Below, piece by piece: positions 8,601-18,416 of a stretch of 64,000 nucleotides of DNA. The number at the start of each line of letters is the position of its first letter. The first letter of the stretch is position 1. The notes under the pieces were generated by a model. It was not told where the DNA came from. It worked only from the letters and a program-made list of their open reading frames with translations, and did not search any database. The stretch covers positions 16,714 to 80,713 of the forward strand of contig DASRBN010000034.1 in NCBI GenBank assembly GCA_035653615.1. Reading direction: 5' to 3'. The DNA comes from Ktedonobacteraceae bacterium. GTDB taxonomy: Bacteria; Chloroflexota; Ktedonobacteria; Ktedonobacterales; Ktedonobacteraceae. Both the position numbers and the translations under genes were made by a program.

Positions 8601-11600
8601 ATGACGAGGGCGCTCCTTCGGGAACACAGACACCGTCGGCAGGTTGGGCGACGACGGTGAAGACGTATACGACCTGCGGCAATAGTGGCACCGCTATTAC
8701 AAACTATATGAGTTATGATGCCTATGGGAATCTAGTAGCTGCCGTTGATGGTGTTGCTTCAGCTAACAGCGGTCTTTACACCACTAATGGCTGTACGTTG
8801 TCTACTAGCCCAGCTATTTTAAGCTATGGTTGGGGCAAGACAAGCTACACCGATTGTACAACGTATGACAGCGCCTATAACACGCTGCCTATCACGCAAA
8901 CCAATGCGCTTGGCCAGCAGAGCAGCATTGGCTACGACAACACACAGGGGAAGTTACCGACCAGCACGACTGATATCAATGGACAGGTAACAAATACGTC
9001 CTATAGCTACGATAGCAGCGGCAACCAGACGGTGCAGGTCAAGAAGCCATTGGAAGGCAACGGCTATACCACACAGTCCAAGACTAACACCAGTTGCGCC
9101 TGGAACAGTACGCTGCCCTGCTTCGAGATTGATACCAATGCTTCTCAATATAGTGGAGCTATCGCGCGTACCTTCTATGATAGTCTGGGCCGCGAGGTCG
9201 AGACGCGCACCCCAGGACCCATCTCTGGCGACGATACCATCGTGATGACCGTCTACAATGACCAGGCTCATACCGTCTGGCAGAGCGTACCATTCGAAGT
9301 AGCCAGCGGCACTAGCTGGCTTGATCCCAACGGTGCCAAAGATATCAACAATGTGGCTCCTGGTGGCACAGTTACCTTCTACGATGCCCTCAATCGGCCA
9401 CTTGCGGTGCAGGATCCGCTCTATGGCACTGGAACTGATCAGATTAGCTGCTCGCAGGTGCTTTCAGGGACGTATACTGCCTGTACCAACTATATTCTGA
9501 GCAGTCCGCATGGCTCTTCTACAATCTATACCACTACCCAGGTAGTTGATCCCAACAAGCATGTGATGGCCAGCTATAGTGATGCCTTGGGACGCACGCT
9601 TTACGTAGAGGAAGACCGTGGCCAGTATGGAGGCAGCCTCACAGTCAACGAACAGAAGAGCATTCAGTATACTGTTCTGAATGAATCCACCTCGGTGACC
9701 ACCACCGACCTTGCCCCACAATCCGGGCAGAGTATTACCAGCGTCACAACCAGCGCTCAATATGACGACATGGGACGCATGACCCAACTGGTCGATCCTG
9801 ATGCCGGGACGCATGTGTATACTTACGACCCCGATGGACATATGCTCTCCGATGTCGTCGGTGCGCACACGCTGGGCTATAACGATGACTTGTTGGAGCG
9901 CGTGGGCTGTATCCAGGATGGTATCCCTACCATCAACGCGACCGGAGCCTGCACCAATGGCACGCATCCCTACGTCCAGAACACCTATGATACGACCTTT
10001 ATCGGCCAGCAAGGCAGCACCGACTTCCCCAAGGGACACCTGACCCAGAGCATTGCCACCACCTATTACCCGGAGGGAACCTCGGCCACCGCAACCGAGC
10101 AGATGCAGTACGACAAGCGCGGGCGGCAAATCACCGAATATCTCTCGTTCAGCCTACCGGGCAGTTGGGGCGTGAGTAGTCCCTTGCCCACTTACCAACT
10201 GGCGACTAGCTACAACGATGCCGACCAGGTGACCACCACGACCACCAGCACTAATCCGGCAGGACAGGGTTATACCACGACGCAGGTCTACGACGCGAAC
10301 ATGGGTGCGTTGACCGGACTGAGCAATAATGGCAATAACACCGCGAACCTGGCGACGATTGGCTACAATGCACGCGCCGGAATCGATACGATCTATTTCA
10401 AGACCAGTACCGGCTCATCGCTTGCCACTGAACAATTTGGCTATGACGCCAATCTGCGTACCACCAGCACGACGACCACCTGGCAAGGCGGCAGTGGCCA
10501 GAGTGGCACGATTCTCTCGCAGGGGGTCAGCTACGATGCGGCCAGCAATGTCATCAGTCTTTCGACAACGCAGGCCAGTGTTCCTGGGTACAGTAATTCC
10601 GGGGGCAGTGAAACGGAGAACTTTTGTTACGACGAACAGAATCGGCTCGTGTGGGCCGGCAATAGCGGCACGCAGCCGTCGCCGGGCAATGGCACCTGTG
10701 GAAGCGGCACGCTGGGCAATAGCCTGAATGGGACCGGTTACAGCAGTAACTATGTCTACACCCACCTGGGCCAGTTGTGGCAAGGTCCCTTGAGTGGCGG
10801 CAGCACGCAGTACCAGTATCTCTATTGCAACAGCAACGCGCCGCATCAATTAACCGGCCTCTACAGCCTGGGTGCCACCTGTTCCAACAAGGGTACGGCC
10901 TCGTACAGCAGTAGTTACGATGCCTGGGGCAATGTCACGAGCCGCTATTTTAGTGGCACGACGGGTACGCTCTCCTACGATAACCTCAACCACTTTGTCG
11001 AGTGGAACGTCAGCAGCACTAACCAGGAATGGTACGTCTACGACGCGGCAGGCAATCGCGTCTTGCGGCGCTCGACCAACGGCAGCAGCACGTCCCTGAT
11101 CGTCTACGCCTTTGGCCTGGAGGAACACAACTACAGCAGTAGCGGCACTAATCAATGGAACATCTATTACTACAGCCTGGGTGGGCGCTTGATCGGGGAA
11201 ATGAATGCCAACAACACCTATTTCCTGCTCACCGATGCATTAGGCAGTATCCTTTCAAGCATCAGTTGGTCGGCAGGAGGCGCCTCGGTGCAGGGTAACC
11301 AGGTCTTTGGTCCCTATGGCAAAGCGCGCGATTATCAGGGCAACATCAGCACGGCCAAAGGCTACACCGGGCAGTACAATGATGGCTTGACCGGGTTGGA
11401 TTACTACAACGCCCGTTATTATGACCCGGTGGTCGGCGTGTTCCTCTCGGCGGACAAGGTGCAGGGCAATGTACAGGGCATGAATCCGTATGGGTATGTG
11501 GGAGGTAACCCGGAGACAAGGAACGATCCAACGGGACACGATGGCGATCCTGGTGGAATTATGCAGGTATTCCAAAACCCCTGGTTCTGGGCTGCCACTG

Positions 11601-12238
11601 CTGTCATGGTGAGTCTCGCAGGAGCGGCTGCCTGGTTCCTTATTGGGGGATCGATTGCTCTTATGCAGGCTCCACCACAAGCACAAGAGTCTGGGTCTTC
11701 GCCAAACAGCCCGCATCCAGCAGCAGCACCAACGCCCACAGATTCTCCAACACCGGAAGCTACTCCTAGTACGGATACAAGTGGCGCTGGCGCCACTACA
11801 AGAAGCGGTTGTGGAAATGGTAGTCTAACAATTTTACCTCATCTCGATGAGGGAACATATAGTGCTGATGAGCTAGCAGCTGCATATTACGTAGCCGGCA
11901 TCTATAGTGGTACTGATGATAAAGTGATACTGAGACCAGCTACAGGGAAAGGGAAAACGTCTGACTTAGTTGTCAACGGAAAAACCTACGATATTTACAC
12001 CCCGAAAACCAATGACGTAGGAAGTATCGTAAGTACAATATTACGAAAGAACAGCCAAACAACTGGCATCGTGCTTAACTTGAGCCGTACGAGTGTAACG
12101 CGGTCGGATCTAGGAAATCTCATGTATCGGGTTATTCGGGCTGCTGAAGTTCAGGGCGTTACGTTAAATATTGACGATGTCATCGTCATGGATGGATATC
12201 ATGATGAGAACGATCATTATTATAATGACCGCTGTTGA
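5603..12238 (+). pseudogene. Giant secreted RHS-repeat polymorphic toxin, interrupted by one in-frame amber codon
   Basis: One frame of 2,212 codons runs from 5603 to 12238 and is broken only by TAG at 7604-7606. The 380 bases after it translate into continuous RHS sequence, with the next possible restart at the GTG at 7988. The second RHS copy (45.4-46.9 kb) has Gln-Gln at this place, so the change is most simply CAG to TAG. The N-terminus has a long signal peptide with an AYA-E cleavage site (about residue 59-60). The body is rich in YD repeats. The RHS core ends with DYYNARYYDP..GVFLSAD...NPYGYVGGNP...DPTG (about 11.4-11.53 kb). A hydrophobic segment, a Pro/Thr/Ser linker and a C-terminal toxin module follow. 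Whether it is dead or read through is not decidable here. Confidence 0.85.
11803..12238 (+). other. C-terminal toxin module of the RHS protein, CdiA-CT tRNase-like
   Basis: The last about 145 residues follow the RHS core, a membrane-like segment (FWAATAVMVSLAGAAAWFLI) and a Pro-rich linker. The pattern is ADELAAAYYV, then GTDDKVILRP, KTSDLVVNGKTYDIYTPKT, SIVSTILRK, TGIVLNLS, and a final strand with VIVMDG. This order (Asp/Glu after a strand, 'nGk..diytPk', Ile-Ser helix, hydrophobic strand) matches the CdiA C-terminal tRNase family of BECR-fold nucleases as I know it. The assignment is from recalled family features; no search was run. Confidence 0.6.
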
Positions 12239-12393
12239 AAGTGATCCAAGGCGACTAAAGCGACTTCTGAAATCAGAACAGGAGAAGATTATTCTTGAGG
12301 AATGACCAGCAGCAGCAGTGGTATACTTTCAGCAATCCCAATTACTACAGTCTACTTCAAATTCTAGTAAGCAGAACACGAAAGGAGAGCCGG

Positions 12394-12789
12394 ATGTCGA
12401 AATTGAAGTGTATTTGTGGCCATAATATTGTTGATCAGACCGATTTTCTATCCTATAAAGCTGAGTATTTTTCAGATGAGGATAATGAGCTGTATTATGG
12501 AAAGCTCACCAGCTTTCTCGAGAAACTGGTAAAAGAGCCGACACAAGATAGAGAGGACCAATTTGCGGATGGACGTTTTACCGAGAAGCATTCTAGCCGG
12601 TTAGCACTTTCAGATGAGATCAATGATTTTCTAGCAGGCCTTCGGATGATTTTCGCGCATGATATGTATGAGTGTGAACAATGTGGTCGCCTCTGGATAC
12701 AGCCTGACCCAGCCAGAAATGAGCTAGTGCCTTATCTGCCTGAAACGAACCAACGAGGGATTCTCAAATCCCATCGGAACAGTCCATGA
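12394..12789 (+). CDS. Candidate immunity protein with CxCG and CxxCG motifs
   Basis: 131 aa from the ATG at 12394, preceded by AAAGGAGAG; the upstream open frame from 12295 lacks such a site. The N-terminus (LKCICGHNIVDQTDFLSYKAEYFSDED) and C-terminal YECEQCGRLWI resemble small proteins often found next to RHS toxins, with four Cys that could form a zinc ribbon. Position directly downstream of the toxin module makes it the obvious candidate to neutralise it. The partner role is inferred from position; no enzymatic motif is seen. Confidence 0.55.
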   Translation: MSKLKCICGHNIVDQTDFLSYKAEYFSDEDNELYYGKLTSFLEKLVKEPTQDREDQFADGRFTEKHSSRLALSDEINDFLAGLRMIFAHDMYECEQCGRLWIQPDPARNELVPYLPETNQRGILKSHRNSP

Positions 12790-12918
12790 TCCTGATGATG
12801 TGATACCGGTCTATCAGAGTGGAAGCGGCTCGATATAAAACTAAAGCAATGAAGTTATTGACCTGCTAATAGCCCTCGATGAAGAGGAAATAGAACTAGT
12901 TCAGAAGAGGTGGGAAGT

Positions 12919-13837
12919 ATGAGAGAGCCTCGTTGGCCTGAAGCTGTTGAGCGGGCCTTTGTTGATGCCAACCCGCATAGCTACTATACTGACGACGATC
13001 TAGAGATAGTATATCATCGCTGGCATGATTTTCAGCCAGAGGCAATGATACAGGTACTCGAACAGGGAGACGAAGCTGATCGGGTATTTGCCATTTTTCT
13101 GCTGGGGTATCTGGCTCCCACAGACATTACTTCCCGGCTCTGGCCGTTCTTACAGAGTCCCCCGGCGTAAGGAACGCTGGGCCAGTGCGCTTGCTCTTGG
13201 AAGGTTAAAGGATGAGCGTGTTCTTCCTGTCTTACAAGATATGCTGTTGGAAGGTATCTTTGAGTATGGGCCTGAATCTTTTCTTGAACAACCTGAACAG
13301 TGGGATGCATATGCCTGGTATAATGCGCACCGGTGTAGTATTGCCTCTATTTTTGGCGATTGGGGCGATTCTCGGTTGGCTCCTGTTTTGCGTCATGCCT
13401 TGCGTACCTGTTGGGAGTTGGAGCAACAACCTGGACCTTATGGAGGAAGATGGGGAATCATCCGTGATCAATGGTACGAATTGCAGGACCGCCTGGCCTA
13501 TGCATTAGGGCAATTGGGAGCCTGGGGAGGGTTGTTAAACCTTGCATTACCGCCCGACCGCTTGCGCATCGCCATGATTTTTCAGATCGTTGGCTCGCTC
13601 CAATTGCACACCAGGGTTCCAGGGATTGGGCCGCTCTTCTTTCTGAGTGACTGGGCCGCAACCGCGATTGGATGTGCAGATAAGAGCGAGGTCAGGAGCC
13701 TGTTAATCCAACGGTTTGGGCTGTCAGAGGCCGAACAAACTGCGCTGTTGGAACAGTTTCCTCACGATTGTGAGAGACGGCTGCTCATTGAAATCGAGCG
13801 TGACCAGAGTCCAGGTGCCTACGACGACGAGGAGTAA
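12919..13837 (+). pseudogene. HEAT-repeat protein gene with a one-base frameshift
   Basis: The first frame starts at the ATG at 12919 (AGGTGGG upstream) and stops at 13170. The second frame, open to 13837, continues the same protein. Four C residues instead of five at 13159-13163 would join FLQSP to RRKERWASALALGRLKDERVLPVL, a typical HEAT helix pair. The repaired protein would be about 305 aa. Repeats include FAIFLLGYL, ALALGRLKDE and AYALGQLGAW. The gene lies two positions after the RHS toxin and may belong to its accessory cassette. A sequencing error in the C-run would also explain the break. Confidence 0.65.
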
Positions 13838-13857
13838 AGGGAAGATGCAATCACTCC

Positions 13858-14106
13858 TTGACCTCATCCCAGTTGATCTTGCAGAATGTGATGACAACGC
13901 AACAGCTGGCCACCTATCCCGACCCGTTCGATGGCGACGACAGGTATGGTATATCTCAGGTTGATTGGTCACCCGACAGGAAATATGGAGTTTCTGCCGG
14001 GACATATCTCATCTCGGACCCTAATAGCTCAGAAGGGGCAATATACGAAGGGGTCATGTATGTTTGGGAACTGGGAGGGGCAGAGATCAGCTCTCCAATT
14101 CAATGA
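13858..14106 (+). pseudogene. WD40-repeat fragment
   Basis: 82 codons from a TTG, or fewer from an inner ATG at 13891. The stretch ISQVDWSPDRKYGVSAG...YVWEL is one WD40 blade of the 'v.WSPDGk.v.s...v.vW' type. No other blade is adjacent and no good ribosome-binding site precedes it, so it looks like a remnant, consistent with decayed sequence around it. Confidence 0.4.
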
Positions 14107-14152
14107 GTAAGGCGACAGAGCGAAGCAGAGACATGCGAGCAAAGAACGAATA

Positions 14153-14317
14153 ATGGATATGTCCCAGTTCCGTGATCTGTACCACATGCTCTACAAATAT
14201 GAAGGCGTACATGGTTATCAGGAGATTCTCTTATCCTGGATGTCGAAGGCACGACAAATCATGTGTGTTTTGCAAGACTATGGATGGGTAGAAGCGATGC
14301 CAGCAACGCACGTTTGA
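14153..14317 (+). CDS. Small ORF of 54 codons, probably a remnant
   Basis: ATG at 14153 to TGA at 14315-14317 encodes 54 residues (MDMSQFRDLYHMLYKYEG...). It has a natural-looking composition with helical, aromatic-rich sequence and follows the WD40 fragment on the same strand. There is no clear ribosome-binding site and no family I recognise. It may be the tail of a gene lost from the RHS cassette. Confidence 0.25.
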   Translation: MDMSQFRDLYHMLYKYEGVHGYQEILLSWMSKARQIMCVLQDYGWVEAMPATHV

Positions 14318-14351
14318 ATTTATAGTAGAAATGAATACGCCCCAGAAGTAT

Positions 14352-14657
14352 TCACTTAAAGTGATTGCCTTCCGGCTCGTACCCGCGCTTTAGAATAAAA
14401 GTCAGGTTTTCGAATTTTTCAACAGCATGCCAGGGGATGGTCTTGGGGACAAAACTCTGGCCAAATTTTTCGGAAAAAGGACGCAGAACGTGCCAGCGGT
14501 AGAGCCAGCCGTGCGCACCATAAATCAGGGCTTTTGCTCGCGGTTCCTTGCCGCGCGTAAGCTCGATATCGACTACATGCCCGATATGCCTGCCATCGGC
14601 GGTAAGAATTTTGCTACCTACCAGGTCTGCTATGAGAACTGTGCGTTTCTTCGTCAT
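14352..14657 (-). CDS. PRC-barrel domain protein
   Basis: 101 aa. The start at 14657 overlaps the stop of the upstream gene by four bases (ATGA), which implies translational coupling. A PRC-barrel is visible in LIADLVGSKILTADGRHIGHVVDIELTRG (about 7-35), the usual opening of this small beta-barrel, which acts as an adaptor or sensor. It is the last gene of the lipoprotein-NRAMP-PRC-PRC operon. By analogy with PRC/CBS proteins next to metal transporters, it may report metal state, which is inference. Confidence 0.65.
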   Translation of the reverse strand: MTKKRTVLIADLVGSKILTADGRHIGHVVDIELTRGKEPRAKALIYGAHGWLYRWHVLRPFSEKFGQSFVPKTIPWHAVEKFENLTFILKRGYEPEGNHFK

Positions 14658-15040
14658 GATCGCGAATACCCACTTCCCGGAATCCAGCGCAGGATATGAT
14701 CCGCAATCCACTCTTCGGATTGTCCCACGGGATACTCTGCCGCCTTGCCGCGAAGATGCAGGGTCGGCCCATACTGTTCAACTTCCTTGAGAGCAATACG
14801 TTGCTCGAAGCGGTCACGCAGGAAGAAGCGAAAGATGGGTCGCAGGTGCGAGGAAACCCGGCCTGCCAGGGCTTGCGGGCCTGTGATCAGATTGGTCAGC
14901 ACGAGTTGACCATCCTCGCGCCATTCCGCCTCGATGTCGGCCACGCGGCCAATTTCGATCTCGTCGGATGTTTCTAGCTGGCCGTCTAGAATATCCGCGA
15001 TAGAAAAAGTACGGTCTTCGCGGACGTTTGACATGTCCAT
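14654..15040 (-). CDS. PRC-barrel-like protein
   Basis: 128 aa with a GGAGGG site eight bases before the ATG at 15040, five bases after the transporter stop. The N-terminal part (SIADILDGQLETSDEIEIGRVADIEAEWREDGQLVLTNLITG, about 13-54) is PRC-barrel-like. The middle has an Arg/Phe-rich stretch (LRPIFRFFLRDRF). It probably forms a complex or tandem barrel with the following protein, because the genes overlap. Confidence 0.55.
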   Translation of the reverse strand: MDMSNVREDRTFSIADILDGQLETSDEIEIGRVADIEAEWREDGQLVLTNLITGPQALAGRVSSHLRPIFRFFLRDRFEQRIALKEVEQYGPTLHLRGKAAEYPVGQSEEWIADHILRWIPGSGYSRS

Positions 15041-15045
15041 TTTTT

Positions 15046-16272
15046 CTACCCTCCACCGCTAAAAATTTCGAGCGGTAGCGATACAAGCGCGACAATGAAT
15101 GCCATGACCAGGATGCAGATGACGGCAATATTTGTGAAACGCCCATTGGTTTTGTCGCCCAGGTACTGTGGATCGTTCATGAGAATAAGGAAAGGCGAAA
15201 GCGAGATCGGCAGGAACAGGGCGATAATCGTGGAAGCGAACAGCGCCAGTTGCAATGGGTCGATACCTAGCAGCCCGATAATAATCGCTACAATCACAAA
15301 GATCGTCAGCACGAGATTGAAGCGGGCGGCCTCCACGGGCTTTTTTCCCTCACCCCACTCCCAGCCGAAGCCCTGTGAGATATTGTACGAGACGCCGAGA
15401 ACCACTTCGAGCGCGGCACCCAGGCAGGTCGTGAATAATACCGCCGCGAACAGCAATGACCCGGCTATACCAAGCGGCTTTGCCATGGCAAGTCCTAACT
15501 CGCCCAACGTGTTTGAGGTCATGTTAAGCGGCTGCAAGACCATTGCTCCCAGGAAAACCAGCGCCATGGAACCTATGCTGCCGAAGCCCATCCCCACAAT
15601 GGCCGTCACGCGGTTGAGCAGCAGCGAGCTAGCAGACCAGTTCTCCTCCAACGCTCCCGACGAATAGAAATACAACAGATAAGGGCTGATGGTAGCGCCA
15701 AGGATTGCCGCCACCAGGTAGAGATAATTGGCCAGGCTCCCGTTTTGAATCTGTGGATGCCATAATGTAGTGAGGAGCTGCGGCGATGGCCCGCCAAGCA
15801 CAGCGATGCCGACGATAAACGAAAGCGTCATCAGCCCAAGGATAGCAGGGCCGTTCTCAATCAGATCAAAAGGCGCGCGCCAGGCCATCAGCCAGACGAG
15901 AAATGCGGCCACCGGGAACAGATAATGCCACGAGATGCCGGTGAACAGCGAAAGAGCGATAGCAATTCCACCGATCTCGGCGGTAAGCAGAAGGCTTTCC
16001 GCGATCACTTCGCTGGCCAGCGGCAGCAGATAAAACTTGAAGCCGAAATTTTCGCGAATGGCATCCGCGTATGTTTTCTGGGAGACGGCGGTGAAACGTC
16101 CGACCATTTCCACCATCAGGATAACGGCGATGGTGGCAACCACAACGGCCCAGATCAGCCCCAGGCCGAACTTTGCTCCCGCCTCGCCCGATGTGGCGAT
16201 AGTACCGGCATCGAGAAAACCTCCCGTCGCAGTCACAATGCCGAGCGCCAGTGACAACCATTGCTTCTTCAT
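15046..16272 (-). CDS. NRAMP-family metal transporter with altered metal-binding motifs
   Basis: 408 aa, about eleven hydrophobic segments, the NRAMP size. TM1 carries GFLDAGTIATSGEAGAKFG where classical Mn/Fe transporters have DPGN, so Pro and Asn are replaced by Ala and Thr. TM6 carries GATISPYLLYFYS where they have GATxMPHxIYLHS, so the selectivity Met and His are Ser and Tyr. Loss of the Met is known in NRAMP-related Mg or Al transporters. The ion here is therefore not safely Mn/Fe. Its start overlaps the lipoprotein stop by four bases, and PRC-barrel genes follow. Confidence 0.8.
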   Translation of the reverse strand: MKKQWLSLALGIVTATGGFLDAGTIATSGEAGAKFGLGLIWAVVVATIAVILMVEMVGRFTAVSQKTYADAIRENFGFKFYLLPLASEVIAESLLLTAEIGGIAIALSLFTGISWHYLFPVAAFLVWLMAWRAPFDLIENGPAILGLMTLSFIVGIAVLGGPSPQLLTTLWHPQIQNGSLANYLYLVAAILGATISPYLLYFYSSGALEENWSASSLLLNRVTAIVGMGFGSIGSMALVFLGAMVLQPLNMTSNTLGELGLAMAKPLGIAGSLLFAAVLFTTCLGAALEVVLGVSYNISQGFGWEWGEGKKPVEAARFNLVLTIFVIVAIIIGLLGIDPLQLALFASTIIALFLPISLSPFLILMNDPQYLGDKTNGRFTNIAVICILVMAFIVALVSLPLEIFSGGG

Positions 16273-16697
16273 GAACCACCCGCCTGCAAGAATGCCTCGC
16301 TTGCTTTATTCAAGGCCGCGACCTGCCCACGCCAATCACACGATGCGCTCAGGCACGGGGAGTCAACCGCCTGTATCGCCGGCTTATACAGATCGAACAG
16401 GTGCTGAACTGCGCGCATATCCGGCGCTCCTTGTTGGGAAAGCAACTGCTGCCGGTCAAGGCCATCAAGCTCGCTGCGGAAATTCACAAAGCTGGATGCT
16501 GCATATTGATATGTGATTTTCCCCTGGTGCATATAGCTCAGCATGGTTGAAGCCGCCGCGAAGCCCGCTCCAGTGTTTGAGGCCGTATGCGCGAATGCCG
16601 ATTGCGTGAATTGACAGGATGTGAGTGCTATGAGCAGGACGGGAAGCAATAGAGTCAAGCCGTAGTTCCAGGACTTCGCCAGGTTACGCTTCCTCAT
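16269..16697 (-). CDS. Small lipoprotein, first gene of the transporter operon
   Basis: 142 aa from the ATG at 16697 with AAGGAGAG upstream; a longer frame to 16715 lacks a site. A positively charged N-terminus (MRKRN), a hydrophobic stretch and the lipobox LIALTSC (Cys28) give a lipid anchor. The rest is helical and hydrophilic with one Cys pair (CLSASC). No family is recognised. The stop overlaps the transporter start (ATGA), so a surface role in delivering or sensing the same metal is plausible but unproven. Confidence 0.65.
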   Translation of the reverse strand: MRKRNLAKSWNYGLTLLLPVLLIALTSCQFTQSAFAHTASNTGAGFAAASTMLSYMHQGKITYQYAASSFVNFRSELDGLDRQQLLSQQGAPDMRAVQHLFDLYKPAIQAVDSPCLSASCDWRGQVAALNKASEAFLQAGGS

Positions 16698-16917
16698 GTC
16701 TCTCCTTGATGGCAAGCATGCCTTTTTTCTTATATTTATTATCGCACAGAGATAAAAACCTCTGCTTATCTATAATACGACTTACAATCCGAAAACAATG
16801 ACAATTTGACGTCTTCCCCTCCACCGTTTATAATCATCTAGACATAATCCCAATTATGCATGCTATCAAAAATCTTCAAAGATTCCGAACGAGTTATCTT
16901 TTTAAGGAAACAAATTC

Positions 16918-18294
16918 ATGCCCAAAATGTATGGATGGGTACGTGAGGTAGTGCCCGGTAGTCCCGCCGACCTCGCCGGCCTGCAGCCGGGCGATCTCAT
17001 TCGCACCATCAATGGCCATCTGATACGCGACCTCGTGGATTATCAATTCTACGTCGCCGAGGAAGAACTCACGATTGGCTTTGAGCGACAGCTCAACCAG
17101 CACGAAGTCTCTATCACCAAATCCTATGATGAGAATCTGGGCGTGCTCTTCGGCGAAGAGCCTGCCCCTTTTATCCGTCAGTGCGCCAACAAGTGCGTCT
17201 TCTGCTTTATCAAAGGCCTGCCCGAACGTTTCGCGCCCCAGCCGGGACTGGCGCACGGCATGCGCGCCTCGCTCTACATCAAGGACGACGACTATCGCTA
17301 CTCATTCCTGTTCGGAAATTTCATCACGCTCACCAATCTCAAAGAGCATGACTGGCAGCGGCTCGACGAGCAAAAGCTGACTCCCCTGTACGTCTCCGTA
17401 CACACGACCGACCCCGACCTGCGCCGCAAGATGGTCGATGGGCCGCGCGCAGGAGATATCCTGGAGCATATCCAGCGCCTCGGCAGCACGCACATCACCT
17501 GTCACACGCAGCTCGTACTCTGCCCCACCATCAACGACGGGCCATACCTGGATCGCAGTATTCGCGACCTGGCCGCCCTGCGCCCCATCGTCGAATCCAT
17601 CTCCGTCGTGCCCGTCGGCCTTACAAAGTACAACAATATGATCAAAACCGGCGACCTGCCATCCCTGCGCCACTACACTCCAGAAGAGGCGGCAGCGATC
17701 ATCGAGCAGGTCGAGGCCCACCAGCGCCAATTCGAGGCCGAAAATGCCGATGGTTATCCGTTCGTCTATCTTTCCGACGAGTGGTACTACCTGACGAAGC
17801 GCGATTTCCCACCCGCGCGGCATTATGGCTCTTACGCACAAATCGAAAACGGGGTCGGCATGACGCGCTACTTGCTTGAGCAATGGGAACGTACAAAACG
17901 CAAGTTGCCCACAAGTATGCAGGAGCCGCGTAAAGTCACGCTGGTAACAGGTACTATGGCCGAACCCATTATAGAGCAGCTGGCCGCCGACATGCGCGAG
18001 ATCGAGGGACTTGAGGTTCAGGTATTGCCGGTCGTGAACCGCTTCTTTGGCGCGGAAGTGACCGTCGCCGGACTCTTATGCGGGCAGGATGTCCTTGCCG
18101 CCCTGGAGCAGAACCGGTACCTGGGAGACCTCGTCCTATTGCCGCGCGTCATGCTCGATAACGAGGGTGTGCGTTTCCTCGATGATATTACCGTGGAAGA
18201 GTTCAAATCCCGGCTACCGGTCAGAGCCGAATTCGTGCGCAATGCACAGGAAACCATCGAAGCGCTGCGGTCGCTCAACTATATAGCTGTATAG
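16918..18294 (+). CDS. DUF512 protein: PDZ domain plus radical-SAM-like Fe-S domain
   Basis: 458 aa. Residues 1-60 form a PDZ domain (GSPADLAGLQPGDLIRTINGH). Residues about 85-105 contain a Cys cluster (CANKCVFCFIKGLP), the CxxxCxxC arrangement of radical SAM enzymes. The C-terminal 200 residues match the DUF512 type. This family is often close to der in Gram-positive genomes and Chloroflexota, as here (3.2 kb downstream). No substrate is established. The ribosome-binding site is poor (TTTAAGGAAA). Confidence 0.85.
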   Translation: MPKMYGWVREVVPGSPADLAGLQPGDLIRTINGHLIRDLVDYQFYVAEEELTIGFERQLNQHEVSITKSYDENLGVLFGEEPAPFIRQCANKCVFCFIKGLPERFAPQPGLAHGMRASLYIKDDDYRYSFLFGNFITLTNLKEHDWQRLDEQKLTPLYVSVHTTDPDLRRKMVDGPRAGDILEHIQRLGSTHITCHTQLVLCPTINDGPYLDRSIRDLAALRPIVESISVVPVGLTKYNNMIKTGDLPSLRHYTPEEAAAIIEQVEAHQRQFEAENADGYPFVYLSDEWYYLTKRDFPPARHYGSYAQIENGVGMTRYLLEQWERTKRKLPTSMQEPRKVTLVTGTMAEPIIEQLAADMREIEGLEVQVLPVVNRFFGAEVTVAGLLCGQDVLAALEQNRYLGDLVLLPRVMLDNEGVRFLDDITVEEFKSRLPVRAEFVRNAQETIEALRSLNYIAV

Positions 18295-18367
18295 AGGGAA
18301 GGCCGATGATGAATTTTTACCAGCAAAATCGGTAAGCACCTGGCCGCGTCATTCCTCCCATTTCAGG

Positions 18368-18397
18368 TTTACATAAACTGACACCGTGTGATATACT
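18368..18397 (+). promoter_or_regulatory. Possible sigma-A promoter of prs
   Basis: TTTACA at 18368-18373, an 18-base spacer and TATACT at 18392-18397. It lies 20 bases before the start at 18417, leaving a very short leader with the GGAGGTGA site. Confidence 0.45.
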
Positions 18398-18416
18398 ACT
18401 GTAACCGGAGGTGAGA

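Noticed and set aside
7334..10129. Several long Val/Ile/Gly-rich minus-strand ORFs within the RHS gene
   Set aside because: They mirror the repeated Tyr/Thr/Asn codons of RHS on the other strand and have no family features.
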